From positions 5,885,189 to 5,949,188 of the forward strand of contig NW_024609857.1 in NCBI RefSeq assembly GCF_016920785.2: a DNA stretch of 64,000 bases, written 5' to 3'. Each line of letters starts with the position of its first letter. The stretch's first letter is position 1. This DNA comes from Ixodes scapularis (lineage: Eukaryota > Arthropoda > Arachnida > Ixodida > Ixodidae). A model generated the notes under the pieces. The model made no database searches, was not told where the DNA came from, and saw only the letters and a program-made list of their open reading frames with translations. This document shows, one piece after another, positions 21,641 to 32,844 of the stretch. A program made the position numbers and the translations under genes.

Positions 21641-22415
21641 AATAGCATACATCAATGTGAGTGAAATGGCCCGTTGCCAGACCGGCTCGTATCGTTTTTA
21701 TTTTTTTTTTATTTCTTAAGAATGGATCGAAGTGAATGGACGTCACCTAGAGGCTAAAACAAAGTTGTGGCGGCAGGTTCGCTCGATAGCCTCCCATATA
21801 AAAATGACCTATGGTCGACTTCAGCTATTCGGCCCAATCAGCGGAAGCATTTTCTATAACTGTCTTTAGCATTTTTTATGGTCGCTTTTATTGGCCTCTT
21901 TAGCTTTTTCTATGGCCCTACCGCTGTCCAGCCATAGCGCTCTTTAGCTTTTCTAATGGTTGGTTAAAGACTTGGCTTACCCTATGGCTCCCTTTAGCCA
22001 GCAAACTCATGAAAAAAAAAAAAAACTACTTCAAGTTCCCCGACCTGTAAACGCTACATGGTAGATATACTGTGCATGCGTACATCTCTCAACACACAGA
22101 ATACAGGCATATGTAGAGGGGGGTAGAACACTAGCTATATATATGACAGTCTAATTTTTGAATTCAACTTTGCCGGTGACCCATCATTTGTCGCAAAAAC
22201 ACAGAGAGGCGGAGCAAATATTACTCGTACTTAATACTTTATTTGAATTGACTCTTGAAATAGCCCCCATCTCTAAAATATATACAGTCATGTCTCGTTA
22301 ATATGGACGCCTCCGTTCCACAGAAAAATCGTCCATAATGTGAATCGTCCATAATAACGAATCAAGGTCAAAACCTCAAACATTAGGTAATAATTGTTAA
22401 AAAAAAAAGCATTGT

Positions 22416-24701
22416 TTATTTCGCAAAGAACGAGGAGATATGAGTTTGCACTGACGCTTTCGATCCCAGTTTAGTGTCCAAAAAGCGCAACACTTCGGCC
22501 ACTTGAAGTGCACGTTCTCCGTCCCCCTCCTTCTCAAGGTAGGCGATTGCTGTCTCCAAGCCACGGCGAGCTTCACATCGAGTAACGGTTGGTCTCTCTT
22601 CTTCATCGTCTGTTTCTGTCGGCGCAAAGTTTTCGACAAGTTGATGGCCCTGTTGAGCGGATTCACCGACAAGCTCCATGATCTGCTCGTCGCTCATAGG
22701 CTCCCAGCTGTTAGTCTCTTCGTCTATATCCAAGAATGCCGATGCCTCTTCATCTGGGTTTTTCTCCCCGAGGGCTCGAAGAGCTTCACGAAGGGCCGCG
22801 AGCGGAAGTTCATCCATCGGATCCTCCACCTCCATAGCACAGCTGTTAACAAGAATACCTGCGTGACGCCAGCAGTTCACAATGGTTTGAGGCCTCACCG
22901 CGTCCCACGCCCTCTTCAGCTTTTGAAGGCACCACCTCAAGTCAAGAGTTTGCGGTTTGTTGTCTTCCGCGCAAGCGATGTAGTGCCGCACAAGTTCACC
23001 TCTGTAGTGTGCCTTAACCGCGCGAATAATTCCTGCGTCCAAGGGCTGTATTTTGGCAGTCATGTTGGGTGGAAAGAACTTCAAGGTAAGGTTTTTATAG
23101 TCCGCACGAACAGAATGGCATGATGCGTTATCAACCAACAAAACAGCCCTCCTCTTCTCAGCCTTCAAGAAGCGGTCGAATTTCGCCAAGAAGATTTCAA
23201 ATATCTTTCCTGTCATCCATGCTTTCTTGTTGCAATTGTAAGAGCAATACATGTTCGGGTCAAATGTCTTTCCAAAACATCGTGGTCGCTCCGCTTTTGC
23301 CACGACAATGGGCTTCCACTTGTGGGTGCCGCTTGCGTTGCACAAAAATCCCACCGTGATTCTCTCTTTGCTTTGCTTGTTTCCAGCCGCAGGTTCGGAT
23401 GCCAGAGTCGAAGATGGGCCCAACTTGTAAAAAAAGCCAGTCTCGTCGAAGTTGTAAATATCATCTGGAGAATACTGAGCAAGAAATTCCGCAAGCTGTT
23501 TCCGAGCACTGGCAACGGCGGCTGTATCCACGCTTCCACTCTCTCCATGAATACGGTGGCTTGAAATTCCATGCCTTCTCTTAAACCTGCTGAGCCAACC
23601 CCTTGAGTAGTTCAGGTCATGAATGTCTGCATAAAGACGTGAAGATTGCAGACATTAAAATAAAACCACTGAAGAGAGAACAGTTATTTTAACGTAGATG
23701 CGTAATTGCACAAGAACGAGCAACTAGAAAAATCATTAGAAGGAACAACATTTTTGGGGAGGAATGCGTAACATTTTGAGAAAACATTTTCAAACTCAGT
23801 GCTTAAAAAGATACGCTCAGAACTGACTTACCCATCGTTGTGCCGAACTCCTTCGCCTTTTCTTGCAGCATCTCGTCGCTGACGGCGGCCCCTCTGGAGC
23901 GCATTTCCGCAAACCAGATGTTGACGGCCTCCTCCAACTTCTCAAACTTTGGGGGTCGCTGCCGGCAGGAACTGGAGCTGGCTGTGGGAACGCTCATCCA
24001 TTTCTTTGATTCTTTTAGAATTGCGTGGACTGTCGATTTTCCGAGATCAACGCCAAGGTGTTTTCCACTCCACTCTTTCACGTACTGAACAGACGCTGAA
24101 GGCGTTTCAATTTTGAATTTGCATATCTCCTTTTTCAGCTGAGCAGAAAGCTCTGTCCGTTTACGCTTAAAGGGAAGCTGAAACACTTCTTGAAAAAAAC
24201 GAGTTAGAGGTGAATTCTGGCGTATTTTTATCTTGTGAATCTGAATATCACTTTTGTTTTCCCTGAAGATGCAACTAAAAGCGAGAAAAAGCGAAAAAAC
24301 ATTCGACCAGTCGTGACGTCATACTAGGATCTTCGGGCCGCCAAGCGCGTGTCGCTCGTGTGGGCAGCGCGTGCAACGGCAAGCTTGCCAGGTATATTTC
24401 CCGCACTGACACCAGTCGTGACGTCTCTTTCTGACCTTTCTGAAAATAGCAAGAGTGCGCGTGCATAACTTTGATAGGCGCTGAAGATGCACGAGAGCAG
24501 AGATTCCGAAAGCTCCTAGTGTGACGTCACGCCCCGGGAAGGAGGGGCTTCGACGGTACTTTAAAAATTAATTTCTGAAGCCTCCGTGCACCAAATTGAA
24601 AAATAATCTTGATATTCCTGATCCTGGAGGTAGAATGAAGGCAATTGAAATGTTTTTTCTCAAATAGAGAACCGCTTCAGTTTCCCTTTAACACCTGTCA
24701 T
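22416..24701 (-). CDS. Tigger/pogo-family transposase, two exons, N-terminus split by an insertion
   Basis: The minus-strand coding pieces are 24701-24688, 24166-23832 and 23626-22416. The start ATG (24701-24699) is followed after 14 nt by the TTAA element; past it the frame continues KRKRTELSAQLKKEICKF, a CENP-B-type HTH. An intron 23831-23627 has GTAAG..TGCAG borders and splices in frame into DIHDLNYSRGWLSRFKRRHG. The DDE domain shows the pogo-type D/D/D triad: YNFDETGFFYK, AVLLVDNASCHS and KIQPLDAGIIR. Before the insertion the protein would have had about 519 residues, close to the usual 450-600. It cuts and pastes elements at TA sites. Apart from the insertion no stop is visible, so the copy was probably active until recently. 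The antisense frame at 22503-23123 is a shadow. Confidence 0.85.
24171..24687. mobile_element. TTAA-flanked non-autonomous element in the Tigger transposase ORF
   Basis: The left end reads AGGGAAGCTGAAACACTT and the inverted right end AGGGAAACTGAAGCGGTT. TTAA flanks both sides (24167-24170 and 24688-24691). A TTAA target fits piggyBac or Kolobok superfamilies. It has no transposase. Taking it out with one TTAA joins the ATG of the Tigger transposase to its HTH in frame, which independently proves both ends. Confidence 0.85.
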
Positions 24702-25077
24702 CGTCTCCACCTCCGAAATGACCGGAGAAGCGTCCAGCCTTGCCTCTTGCCTCTTATGCACAACGAATGTGATTCATCACGTATGCCAACCCGGAAGGAG
24801 ATGGCATACGTTTAAGCTTGAAAGACAAGAAACAAAAAAAAAAAAAAGAAAACAAAACGACCACCTTCAGGCGCGCAGCTCTTATCTCAAGGACGGAGGA
24901 CAATAGTGAATTCCGGGTACAAACTGTGACCTCTACGATTCACTAACCTTTTCTTCTGTCGGGTATGTGGACTCGCCTTCAAAGTAACCAGGCGGGGAAC
25001 AAAAAGGCAATGGTGAATTCCGAGTAGTACACACTGGGGTCACTAATATTTTTTTTTTCGTGGACACGTGTCCATAT

Positions 25078-25444
25078 TGTCACGGGTGGTGAGTCGTGAC
25101 CAATAAACAAGAAATAAACAGAAATAAATAAACGTTTAATGTGGCGAACTTGTGCCGAAAATAAAGAAGGAAACAGAAGAAAGCAGAGCGTCGCGGGCGT
25201 CGAAGTCGGCGTGTCAGCAGAATCGAGCGCTGGGGCGAGACTGACTCGACAAGGTCGCGGGCGGCCTCTTATCTAGAGTGAGTCAGTATCTCGAAGATTC
25301 GGCGGAGAAGATTCGAGCGTAGCGCGCTCGGGGCGAGAATGAACAAGCACTTTCTAGAACAACAAAAACAGGGATGAACGATAGTAATGTCCGCAGCAAG
25401 AGTAAACGAGAACTTTCTACAAGTCCGTGACCCTGCGCGCGGCA
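25078..25444 (-). repeat. 3' LTR of the Ty3 element
   Basis: 367 bp, TG...CA ends, nearly identical to 30552-30918. It contains AATAAA-like motifs on the plus strand only; the orientation follows from the gag-pol order. Confidence 0.92.
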
Positions 25445-25583
25445 TTATCCCCCCCTTTAAAAAGTGCATCGTCCCGATGCAGCACAAAACGAAAAACAAC
25501 AAACAAAAACAAATCCAAAACGAAAAGGCAGCAGAATCGCGAGCCGCAGTTCACAGTTCACCCGTCGACGAGAGTGGAAAGTT

Positions 25584-28500
25584 CTATCGTTCGTAATACG
25601 GCTTCAGCCGGACGACGTGCACCACCTCGGGTCGCGGCTGACGTCTTGCAGATGGGCGCGTTCCGTCGGGGAGGACTTCGTAGTTAAGATCACCGAGGCG
25701 ACGAAGCACTTTGTAGGGTCCAAAGTATCGTTTCAGCAATTTCTCACTGAGGCCGCGGCGACGGATGGGCGTCCATACCCACACCCTATCTCCGGGCTGG
25801 AAGTGGACGCCCCTGCGACGAAGGTTGTAGCGGCCGGCGTCGACGCGTTGCTGGTCTTGAATCAGGAGTCGGGCGAGCTGGCGAACTTCTTCGGCGCGTT
25901 GAGCAACCACCTGGGCGTCGTCGCTCTCGTTGTCAGATGGCTCATGGGGCAGCATGGCGTCCAGCATGATCGTCACCTTCCGACCATGTACCAGCTGGAA
26001 AGGGGTGAATCCAGTGGTCTCTTGAACCGCCGTATTGTAGGCGAACGTGACGTAGGGCAGCACCTCGTCCCACGTCTTGTGCTCTACGTCGACGTACATA
26101 GAGATCATATCGGCGATTGTCTTGTTGAGTCGCTCCGTCAGCCCGTTGGTCTGCGGGTGGTACGCAGTTGTACGACGATGGCTGGTGTGACTGAGTCGGA
26201 GGATTTCTTGGGTCAGTTGTGCAATGAACGATGATCCGCGATCTGTAATCAGAACTTCTGGAGCGCCGTGCCGGAGGACGATGGACTCAATGAAAAACTT
26301 GGCAACTTCCACAGCAGTCCCCGAAGGAAGAGCTTTCGTTTCGGCGTACCGCGTGAGATAATCTGTGGCGACGATGATCCAGCGGTTCCCCGACGTCGAA
26401 GGCGGAAAAGGACCAAGTAGATCCATTCCGATCTGCTGGAAGGGTGCAGTTGGAGGAGAAATAGGCTGCAGGAGTCCGGCCGGCCTCGTCGGAGGTTTCT
26501 TGCGTCGCTGGCACTCGTGGCATGATCGTGTGTACAGGTGGACGGTCTTGGGGAGCTTGGGCCAGTAATACTTTTCACGAATACGGGCCAGTGTCCGGCT
26601 GTATCCAAGGTGTCCGGACGTCGGGTCGTCGTGACATGCTTGAAAGATCTCCCCTCGAAGGTCGGTCGGTATTACCAGCAGCCACGGCGAGTTGTTGTTC
26701 CCGAAGTTCTCTTTGTAGAGTACACCTTGCCGAATGGTGAAGGTCGGCACGGCTCGTGAGAAAACACGGGGTACGGTACCGCCGCGCCCTTCCAGGTGCT
26801 CGATTAAGGCTCGCAGCTCCGGATCGTCTCGTTGACGTCGTGCCATGTCATCGGTGTTCACTGCCCCTAGAAAGCACTCGTCATCATCGTCGTCGCTGCT
26901 GCCGGAAGGTGTTTCGACATGGGTCCTGGACAGGCAGTCAGCGTCGCTGTGCTTGTGTCCTGACTTGTAAACCACAGTCATGTTGAACTCTTGTAGCCGG
27001 AGGCTCCATCGAGCGAGGCGTCCTGACGGGTCCTTGAGGTTCGCAAGCCAGCAGAGCGAGTGGTGGTCCGTGACTACGCGGAACGGGCTTCCGTACAAGT
27101 ACGGACGAAACTTCGTTATTGCCCAGACGACCGCAAGGCATTCTTTCTCAGTCGTGGAGTAATTTCTCTCTGCCTTGGACAGTGTCCGACTTGCGTAGGC
27201 GATGACTCGTTCGGTGCCTACTTGTACTTGAACTAGTACCGCGCCAAGTCCTGCGTTACTTGCGTCAGTGTGAATCTCGGTGTCCGCATCCTGATCGCAA
27301 TGTCCAAGAACCGGAGGCGTCTGGAGTCGTCGCTTCAGCTCGTCGAATGCCTGCTGCTGTTCCTCGGCCCATTCGAACCTCTCGGCGTCCTTCGTGAGGT
27401 TTGTGAGCGGTGCGGAAATCCATGCGAAATCCCGAACGAAGCGACGATAGTAGGCGCAAAGTCCGAGGAATCTTCGCACGGCCTTTTTGTCTGTCGGCAC
27501 TGGAAATGACGCGACGGCGCGAGTCTTCTCAGGGTCTGGGCGCACGCCTTTGTTGCTAACCACGCGACCTAGAAACTTCAGTTCGTCATAGGCGAACCGA
27601 CACTTTGACGGCTTGAGGGTGAGTCCAGCGGTCCGTATGGCTTGAAGAACAGCTCGGAGTCGTCGCAAGTGCTAGTCGAAGTCGCTGGAAAACACCACGA
27701 CGTCATCGAGGTAGACCAGACAGCTTTGCCACTTCAGTCCTGCCAGTACGGTGTCCATAACACGCTGGAAAGTTGCTGGCGCCGTACATAGTCCGAAGGG
27801 CATTACCTTGAACTCGTACAGCCCATCCGGCGTGACGAAAGCTGTCTTCTCTCGGTCCCGTTCGTCGACTTCGATCTGCCAGTAGCCGCTCTTCAGGTCC
27901 ATCGATGAGAAGTATCGAGAGTGGCGCAGCCGGTCTAACGTGTCGTCGTTTCGGGGGAGTTGGTAGACGTCTTTCTTCGTCACCGCGTTCAGCTGCCGGT
28001 AGTCCACGCAGAACCGAAGCGTTCCGTCCTTCTTCTTAACCAGTACGACTGGAGAGGCCCACGGACTGCTTGATGGCTGGATTATGTCGTCGTTCAGCAT
28101 CTCTTGAACTTGCTCCTGGATCACCTCCCTTTCTTTAACGGAGACTCTGTAAGGTGATCGATGCACAGGGCGCGCGTCGTCCTCGGTAATGATGCGGTGC
28201 TTCGCAACGGCTGTTTGGCGTACCTTCGACGACGTCGCAAAGCAGTCACGGTATTCGGCGAGGAGGTTCATCAGCTGCCGTCGTTTTGGGTCCGGAAGCT
28301 TAGGGTCGATGTCGAGTTTCGCTGGCGACGTACCGTCTTGCTGAGGTGGCGAGGATTCATCAGTAATGGCGGCGATTTCGGCGGAGTTTCGGAGATCCTC
28401 GACGTGGCCAACGGCTGCACCTTTCGTGAGGTGTTGCGTTTCATTCCGGAAGTTCGTCACGAGGACCACAGTGCGGCCATCCTGAAGTTCAGCTACTCCT

Positions 28501-29018
28501 CGTGCGACGCCTATTCCTCTTCCCAGGAGCAACTGGAGGTTACCTTCCAGAAGAACTTCGCTACGGGTAGCTGCATCGGTCACGACAGGTACGACAACAC
28601 TTGATCGCGGCGGCAGATTCACGTGGTCGGCAGCGACTCGGACGGCGGCTGATGCAGTTTGTAGTTTCTCTGAAGGCGGAACAGGTGTCCGCAGCGTCAA
28701 TCTGTTTTCTCCAAGGTCGATGACGGCGCCGTATTCACACAAAAAGTTCATGCCGAGAATGACGTCTCTGGAACAGTCTTGTAGAATGACGAATTTCACA
28801 GGACACGTCTCGCCGTGAATTTCGACGCGAGCGGTGCACCTTCCGACAGGCGTGATGAGGTGTCCTCCGGCGGTTCGTATCTGCGGTCCATCCCACGGCG
28901 TCGTGACTTTTCGAAGGTGGCGAGAGAGCCTCCCACTCAATACTGAGTAGTCTGCCCCGGTGTCAACGAGTGCCGATGCGTTTTGGCCATCGATAACAAC
29001 GTTTAGGTTGTTGGACAC
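25584..29018 (-). CDS. Ty3 pol: protease, RT, RNase H, integrase (one nonsense codon)
   Basis: Minus strand. Protease: SALVDTGADYSVL at the start. RT: DLKSGYWQIEV, MPFGLCTAPATFQ and YLDD. At 27674-27672 a TAG interrupts the frame, right after VVVFSSDFD. The same frame reopens at once with LRRLRAVLQAIRTAGLTL (RT thumb). Then come RNase H (EIHTDASNAGLGAVLV, TEKECLAVVW), the integrase zinc finger (HDDPTSGH...SCHECQRRK), the DDE core (GMDLLGPF, VLITDRGSSF, NGLTERLNK) and a C-terminal GPY/F-type module (RYFGPYKVLRRLG). Apart from the single stop the protein is complete; a nonsense substitution in this copy is simpler than programmed readthrough. Pol is in the -1 frame relative to gag. The long plus-strand frames opposite are shadows. 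Confidence 0.92.
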
Positions 29019-29134
29019 CGTTGCAGGCGCGTCGGTGCAATGCGGGGCGTCGAGAGAGTGGGAGCGCTCCGGCGTTCTTGGAGGCTGTTTGCTTCCGTCG
29101 TTTTCGGCAACGTCACCTCCAGGCGTTGCCGCAC

Positions 29135-30526
29135 TCAGTTTTCCCGACGACGCAGGGGAGACAGGCTCTCTCGGCGGGATCGTGGCGCTGGGGAGGCTGA
29201 ACGTCGTGGCGATGGGGGGCGGGCTTCACGGCGGAGTGACGACACTGGGGAGGGGGAACGTCGGAGGTACTCCTCGATGTCGTGAGGGCGTTCGCCGTAC
29301 CTCGGGCGTGGGTCGTTCGGGTGGAAGCCACGCAGGCCCATTTGCCGGTAGGGACAACGACGGTAGATATGGTCGGCCTCCCCGCAGTGGTAGCACAACG
29401 GGCGTCGATCGGCCGTCCTCCACACGTCGGTCTTTCGTGGAGCAGCTTGTTCTGGGTGGGCGTGCGCCCGATCTTCCTGGCGTCGGGGAAACTGCGGCGC
29501 TGGAGGTTCACGTCGGGGTGGCGCGGTGTACGGGTGAGCAGGGGGCGGTGGTCGTCGGGTAGCCGCGGCGTAGCTCAGTGGTGGTTGTTCGGGAGCGGCG
29601 TTGACAAGAGCTTGTGGATGCAGCGCCTTCTGAACTTCTTCTCGGACAATCTCGGCGACTGAGGGCGTATCCAGGCTTGTGGCAGCAGGTAGCAACTTCT
29701 TCAACTCCTCCCGGACGGCTTCACGGATAAGGTCACGGATGCCGGGGAGGGTGGTGCCCAGGTCGGATCCAGATGTCGCTAGAGCAGTTACGCCAGGGTG
29801 TCGTTGGTAGTGTCTGGCGCGGGCTGGCAAGGCCCGTTCCATATTTGTCGACTCCGTGATGAACTCGTCGACTGTTGTTGGGGGATTCCGGATGAGACCG
29901 CCGAAAATCTCGCTTTTCACACCCCTCATCAGGTGGTACAGCTTCTTCTCCTCGGTAGCCTGAGGATCGGCGCGGGCGCTTAGGCGGAGAACATCCTCCA
30001 CGAAGCCGGTGATGCTCTCGTTGGGGCCTTGAGTCCTGGTACGCAGTAAGTCTTCGGCTCTCTCTCGGCGGTGCTGGTTGACAAATGTCGCCTTCAGCTG
30101 GCCCTTGAAAATGTCCCAGGATGTCAATGAAGACTCGTGATTTTCGTACCAGCTTCTGGCAGTCCCCTCGAGCGAGAAATACACGTTTTGCAACCGTTGC
30201 TCGTTGGTCCAGCTATTGTGGCGGGCGACGCGTTCGAATTGGTCGATCCAATCTTCAACGTCTTCGTGGAGTTCGCCGTGGAACGGAGCCGGTGTCCGAG
30301 GAGCGACGGGTAGGTAGACGACGGCAGGAGCGGCGGGGGCCTGCGACTGGTTGTCCATCGTCGTCTTCCTCGGCTTGGGTTTATCCAGGAGCAAACCGTA
30401 CTCCGGATCCTCTCCCTTGGTGCGGCGGCTGGTCCGAGTTTCAGGTTCCGCGCTGAGTGGTCTTCTCAGCGAGCTTGGAGTCGGGCTTGCACTGCGGGTC
30501 CTGGGAGGGGAACGCTGCACGGGCAT
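29135..30526 (-). CDS. Ty3 Gag with CCHC zinc knuckle
   Basis: A 463-residue minus-strand frame. A retrotransposon gag domain lies in the middle (ARSWYENHESSLTSWDIFKG, DLLRTRTQGPNESITGFVED, LMRGVKSEIFGGLI). A zinc knuckle CYHCGEADHIYRRC (C-x2-C-x4-H-x4-C) lies at about residues 378-391. The C-terminal 70 residues are rich in Arg, Ser and Pro with RS repeats. It forms the particle that packages element RNA. The start used here is the first in-frame codon of the open frame; the true initiator might be slightly different. The frame is open throughout, consistent with a recent insertion. Confidence 0.9.
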   Translation of the reverse strand: MPVQRSPPRTRSASPTPSSLRRPLSAEPETRTSRRTKGEDPEYGLLLDKPKPRKTTMDNQSQAPAAPAVVYLPVAPRTPAPFHGELHEDVEDWIDQFERVARHNSWTNEQRLQNVYFSLEGTARSWYENHESSLTSWDIFKGQLKATFVNQHRRERAEDLLRTRTQGPNESITGFVEDVLRLSARADPQATEEKKLYHLMRGVKSEIFGGLIRNPPTTVDEFITESTNMERALPARARHYQRHPGVTALATSGSDLGTTLPGIRDLIREAVREELKKLLPAATSLDTPSVAEIVREEVQKALHPQALVNAAPEQPPLSYAAATRRPPPPAHPYTAPPRREPPAPQFPRRQEDRAHAHPEQAAPRKTDVWRTADRRPLCYHCGEADHIYRRCPYRQMGLRGFHPNDPRPRYGERPHDIEEYLRRSPSPVSSLRREARPPSPRRSASPAPRSRRESLSPLRRREN

Positions 30527-30551
30527 GCGGTACCCCGCACCTCCACCAGAA

Positions 30552-30918
30552 TGTCACGGGTGGTGAGTCGTGACCAATAAACAAGAAATAAACAAAAATA
30601 AATAAACGTTTAATGTGGCGAACTTGTGCCAAAAATAAAGAAGCAAACAGAAGAAAGCAGAGCGTCGCGGGCGTCGAAGTCGGCGTGTCAGCAGAATCGA
30701 GCGCTGGGGCGAGACTGACTCGACAAGGTCGCGGGCGGCCTCTTATCTAGAGTGAGTCAGTATCTCGAAGATTCGGCGGAGAAGATTCGAGCGTAGCGCG
30801 CTCGGGGCGAGAATGAACAAGCACTTTCTAGAACAACAAAAACAGGGATGAACGATAGTAATGTCCGCAGCAAGAGTAAACGAGAACTTTCTACAAGTCC
30901 GTGACCCTGCGCGCGGCA
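30552..30918 (-). repeat. 5' LTR of the Ty3 element
   Basis: 367 bp, same length as the 3' LTR. The three differences seen lie near its plus-strand left end (for example AAACAAAAATAA against AAACAGAAATAA). Confidence 0.92.
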
Positions 30919-31104
30919 ATATTAACGAGACAAAAATGCCTGTATTTTCCCGTTTCGTCCCCAAAATAGCCGTCCATAGTCCGGACTGCGGGTTTCTGTA
31001 TTAACGGGACAGAATTGCATGGCGGGAGACCGGTCGCCGAAAATTTCGTCCATATTGCGGGGTGTCCCGATTAATGGGGTCCATATTAACGAGACATGAC
31101 TGTA

Positions 31105-31607
31105 CATCTACTATGACTGACATAGGACTTACGCCTCTTGAATCTAGACGTGCTGTAGAACGGCTCAAGCTCCTACATAAAATAGTGAATAATAACTGTG
31201 CACTTAATCGGGGAGGAAAAATATCTTGGTTCTGTTATTGAATCACGCACCCGAAGCTTTCATCCATTAAATCTTGTACCGTACAGAGCCCACCTTAACT
31301 CTTTTAAATATTCGTTTTTTCCTCGAACGATAGAAAATTGGAATAACATAAATGAATCAGTTCGTTGTCTCGATTTTGATAGGTTTGTATTAGAAATACA
31401 GTAGGTATTCTGGTATGGTGCCTGGAATCTGTAATTGAAGTGTGTGTGTTTGTTTTTGTACTCTTTTTATATTGCATTTTTCACGGTTTTCTATGTTTTG
31501 TTTCGTACGGTGTGTACATCTTTAATCGATGACCTTTTTGAATGTATATGTATGGTTTCTCTCCACTCCTGCGATAACCTCATCGAGGTCGCAGTATTTT
31601 GAAATAA
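31105..31607 (+). pseudogene. LINE 3' end (RT C-terminus and 3' UTR)
   Basis: Immediately after the Tigger TA duplication the sequence translates as GLTPLESRRAVERLKLLHKI and then, in another frame, FKYSFFPRTIENWNNINESV. These are the usual C-terminal motifs of CR1/Jockey-type LINEs. The 3' UTR ends with GAGGTCGCAGTATTTTGAAATAAATA. At least one frameshift separates the two motifs. The Tigger may have inserted into this LINE, but no upstream LINE coding is recognisable before 22283. Confidence 0.62.
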
Positions 31608-32660
31608 ATATAAACTAAAATATATTAATTATCTTTTTAATAAGTTTGATGAATCGTGTTGACAATGAAGTGTGGAAATGCAATACACTGATGGTGAATA
31701 TTGCAATCAAGCTATTGCTTGATTGCAGTGTAATTTATCTTCAGTTCTGGTAGGGTAATAATTTTAATAGTTGCACAAGTATTGCAATGAATTTTTCAAG
31801 CAAATAATATTTCTGGTTTTCAAGACCGGTTGCAACAGCAGAGAAGATATCTTTGGACATGCTTTGCCAACGGTAATACAGAAATTTGGTACTGCTTTAA
31901 TTTTCTAAGCTGGAGCGTTTTTCCTATAGAAAGTAGGTGGCGGGGATTATCAAGGCCCACGAACCATGACTTGGGTATCACAGCAGACGACTAAAACGAG
32001 ACTGTTTTTAGTGATATAATGCGACCGCTTGAAAACATCAAGTTGCCCAAGTCAGAAAGTAAAAAAGCCTGTGTTGAGAGTTTTAGTAGATCGTTTAGCA
32101 GACCACCGCTGCCGCCGCGAGCATGGAGGAGGAATTTTTAGACTCGTTGCCATAAAAGTTTCATTGGACGGGTAAAGAAAATTTATTGGTTGCCAGTCTT
32201 TAGACCCGGTGCCATAGAATTTTCTAGAAGCGGGTAAAGAAAATCTATTGACTCCCAGCCTTTAGAAATAGGACCATAGAACTGGCTGTAGATGTATTTA
32301 TGGATGGCCGACAATAGAAGGCCATAGGGGATGATAACCTGCCACAGAATTTTCCATAGACGTCCATAGACCATTTTTGTATGGGCTTCTTGAGCGATGC
32401 AGATATTTACGGCACCTGGCAATCTATAGAGGCTTTCAGCGCGCGTCAGACTAAGCCGCCATAGACGACCTTCTCTTGTCTTACCGTGATACCGAGCCAC
32501 TGAAGCGGGCGTTGACCTGATGCTGGGCAGAAGGACAGAGTAACACTTAAAATGCCCTGTCCTGTTGCGGTAATGATGAAGTGGAGCGAATGGAATAAGA
32601 GGGAACAAAAACTAAAGGTCTGTTAAATTGGCGCCCTTGCACAGCTGCCTGAAAGCGTCT
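31608..32660. other. AT-rich sequence and right arm of the outer inverted repeat
   Basis: 31608-32090 is AT-rich without recognised coding. 32095-32397 is the degenerate CTATGG-type array described with the outer inverted repeat. The 141-codon minus-strand frame at 32183-32608 runs through that array and is not considered a gene. Confidence 0.4.
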
Positions 32661-32670
32661 ATACTTCCTC

Positions 32671-32844
32671 TCACCTTAGCATGGACTATTTTTAGCCGCG
32701 CATGCTAAGTGCGAGCTAGTTACTTTGGATGAAGCCTCGGCGGCTGCACGAGCGCTAATGCAGTGAGTGCTCCAGTCAAGGCAGTCAAGGCTAGCTGTTC
32801 GCGCTTGCACAGTCTTCGAAGTTAGTCCATGCTAAGGTGAGACG
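32671..32844. mobile_element. MITE-like hairpin with 19-bp perfect TIRs
   Basis: CTCACCTTAGCATGGACTA is repeated as its exact reverse complement at the right end (32826-32844). The element is about 175 bp and lies some 150 bp before the first coding exon of the MET-like receptor. The target duplication is unclear. Confidence 0.6.

Larger units (their letters stand above)
25078..30918 (-). mobile_element. Ty3-type LTR retrotransposon inserted in Tigger
   Basis: A full-length element on the minus strand, 5841 bp. LTRs of 367 bp begin TGTCACGGG and end CGCGGCA on the plus strand; the 4-bp TSD ATAT lies at 25074-25077 and 30919-30922. Next to the 5' LTR, three bases away, is a primer-binding-site-like TGGTGGAGGTGCGGGG (minus strand, about 30548-30533); the tRNA is not identified. 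A polypurine tract AAAGGGGGGGATAA precedes the 3' LTR (about 25460-25445). Gag and pol are present. By eye the two LTRs differ at only three positions, so the insertion is young. Confidence 0.93.
22285..31102 (-). mobile_element. Tigger (pogo/Tc1-mariner) DNA transposon, nested host
   Basis: The perfect 24-bp TIRs begin CAGTCATGTCTCGTTAATAT at 22285 and, inverted, end at 31102. They are flanked by TA at 22283-22284 and 31103-31104, the TSD of the Tc1/mariner superfamily. The transposase is on the minus strand. The element itself is about 2.4 kb once two later insertions are subtracted: a TTAA-type element at 24171-24687 and a Ty3 retrotransposon at 25078-30918. Subterminal CGTCCATA motifs recur at both ends (22327-22360, 30970-31080), perhaps transposase-binding sites. 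Confidence 0.9.
21779..32397. repeat. Outer degenerate inverted repeat containing the Tigger/Ty3 nest
   Basis: The left terminus (TCGCTCGATAGCCTCCCATA, 21779 onward) matches the reverse complement of the right terminus ending at 32397 (TCGCTCAAGAAGCCCATACA). Both arms then run into degenerate CTTTAG..TTTTCTATGGC units (21810-22010 and 32120-32390). I infer ends of one older foldback or MITE-type element later split by the Tigger insertion. A chance pair of two separate family members is possible because the arms are diverged and no TSD is evident. Confidence 0.45.

Noticed and set aside
22503..23123. 206-codon plus-strand open frame
   Set aside because: It lies exactly opposite the Tigger transposase exon and shows no family motifs; it is a shadow of that gene.
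25464..26234. 256-codon plus-strand open frame
   Set aside because: Antisense to the Ty3 integrase; no domain seen in this frame.
28960..29562. 200-codon plus-strand frame rich in Gly/Arg
   Set aside because: Antisense to Gag and the protease start; composition follows from the GC-rich Gag sequence.
32183..32608. 141-codon minus-strand frame
   Set aside because: Runs through degenerate CTATGG repeats; no motif or splice support.
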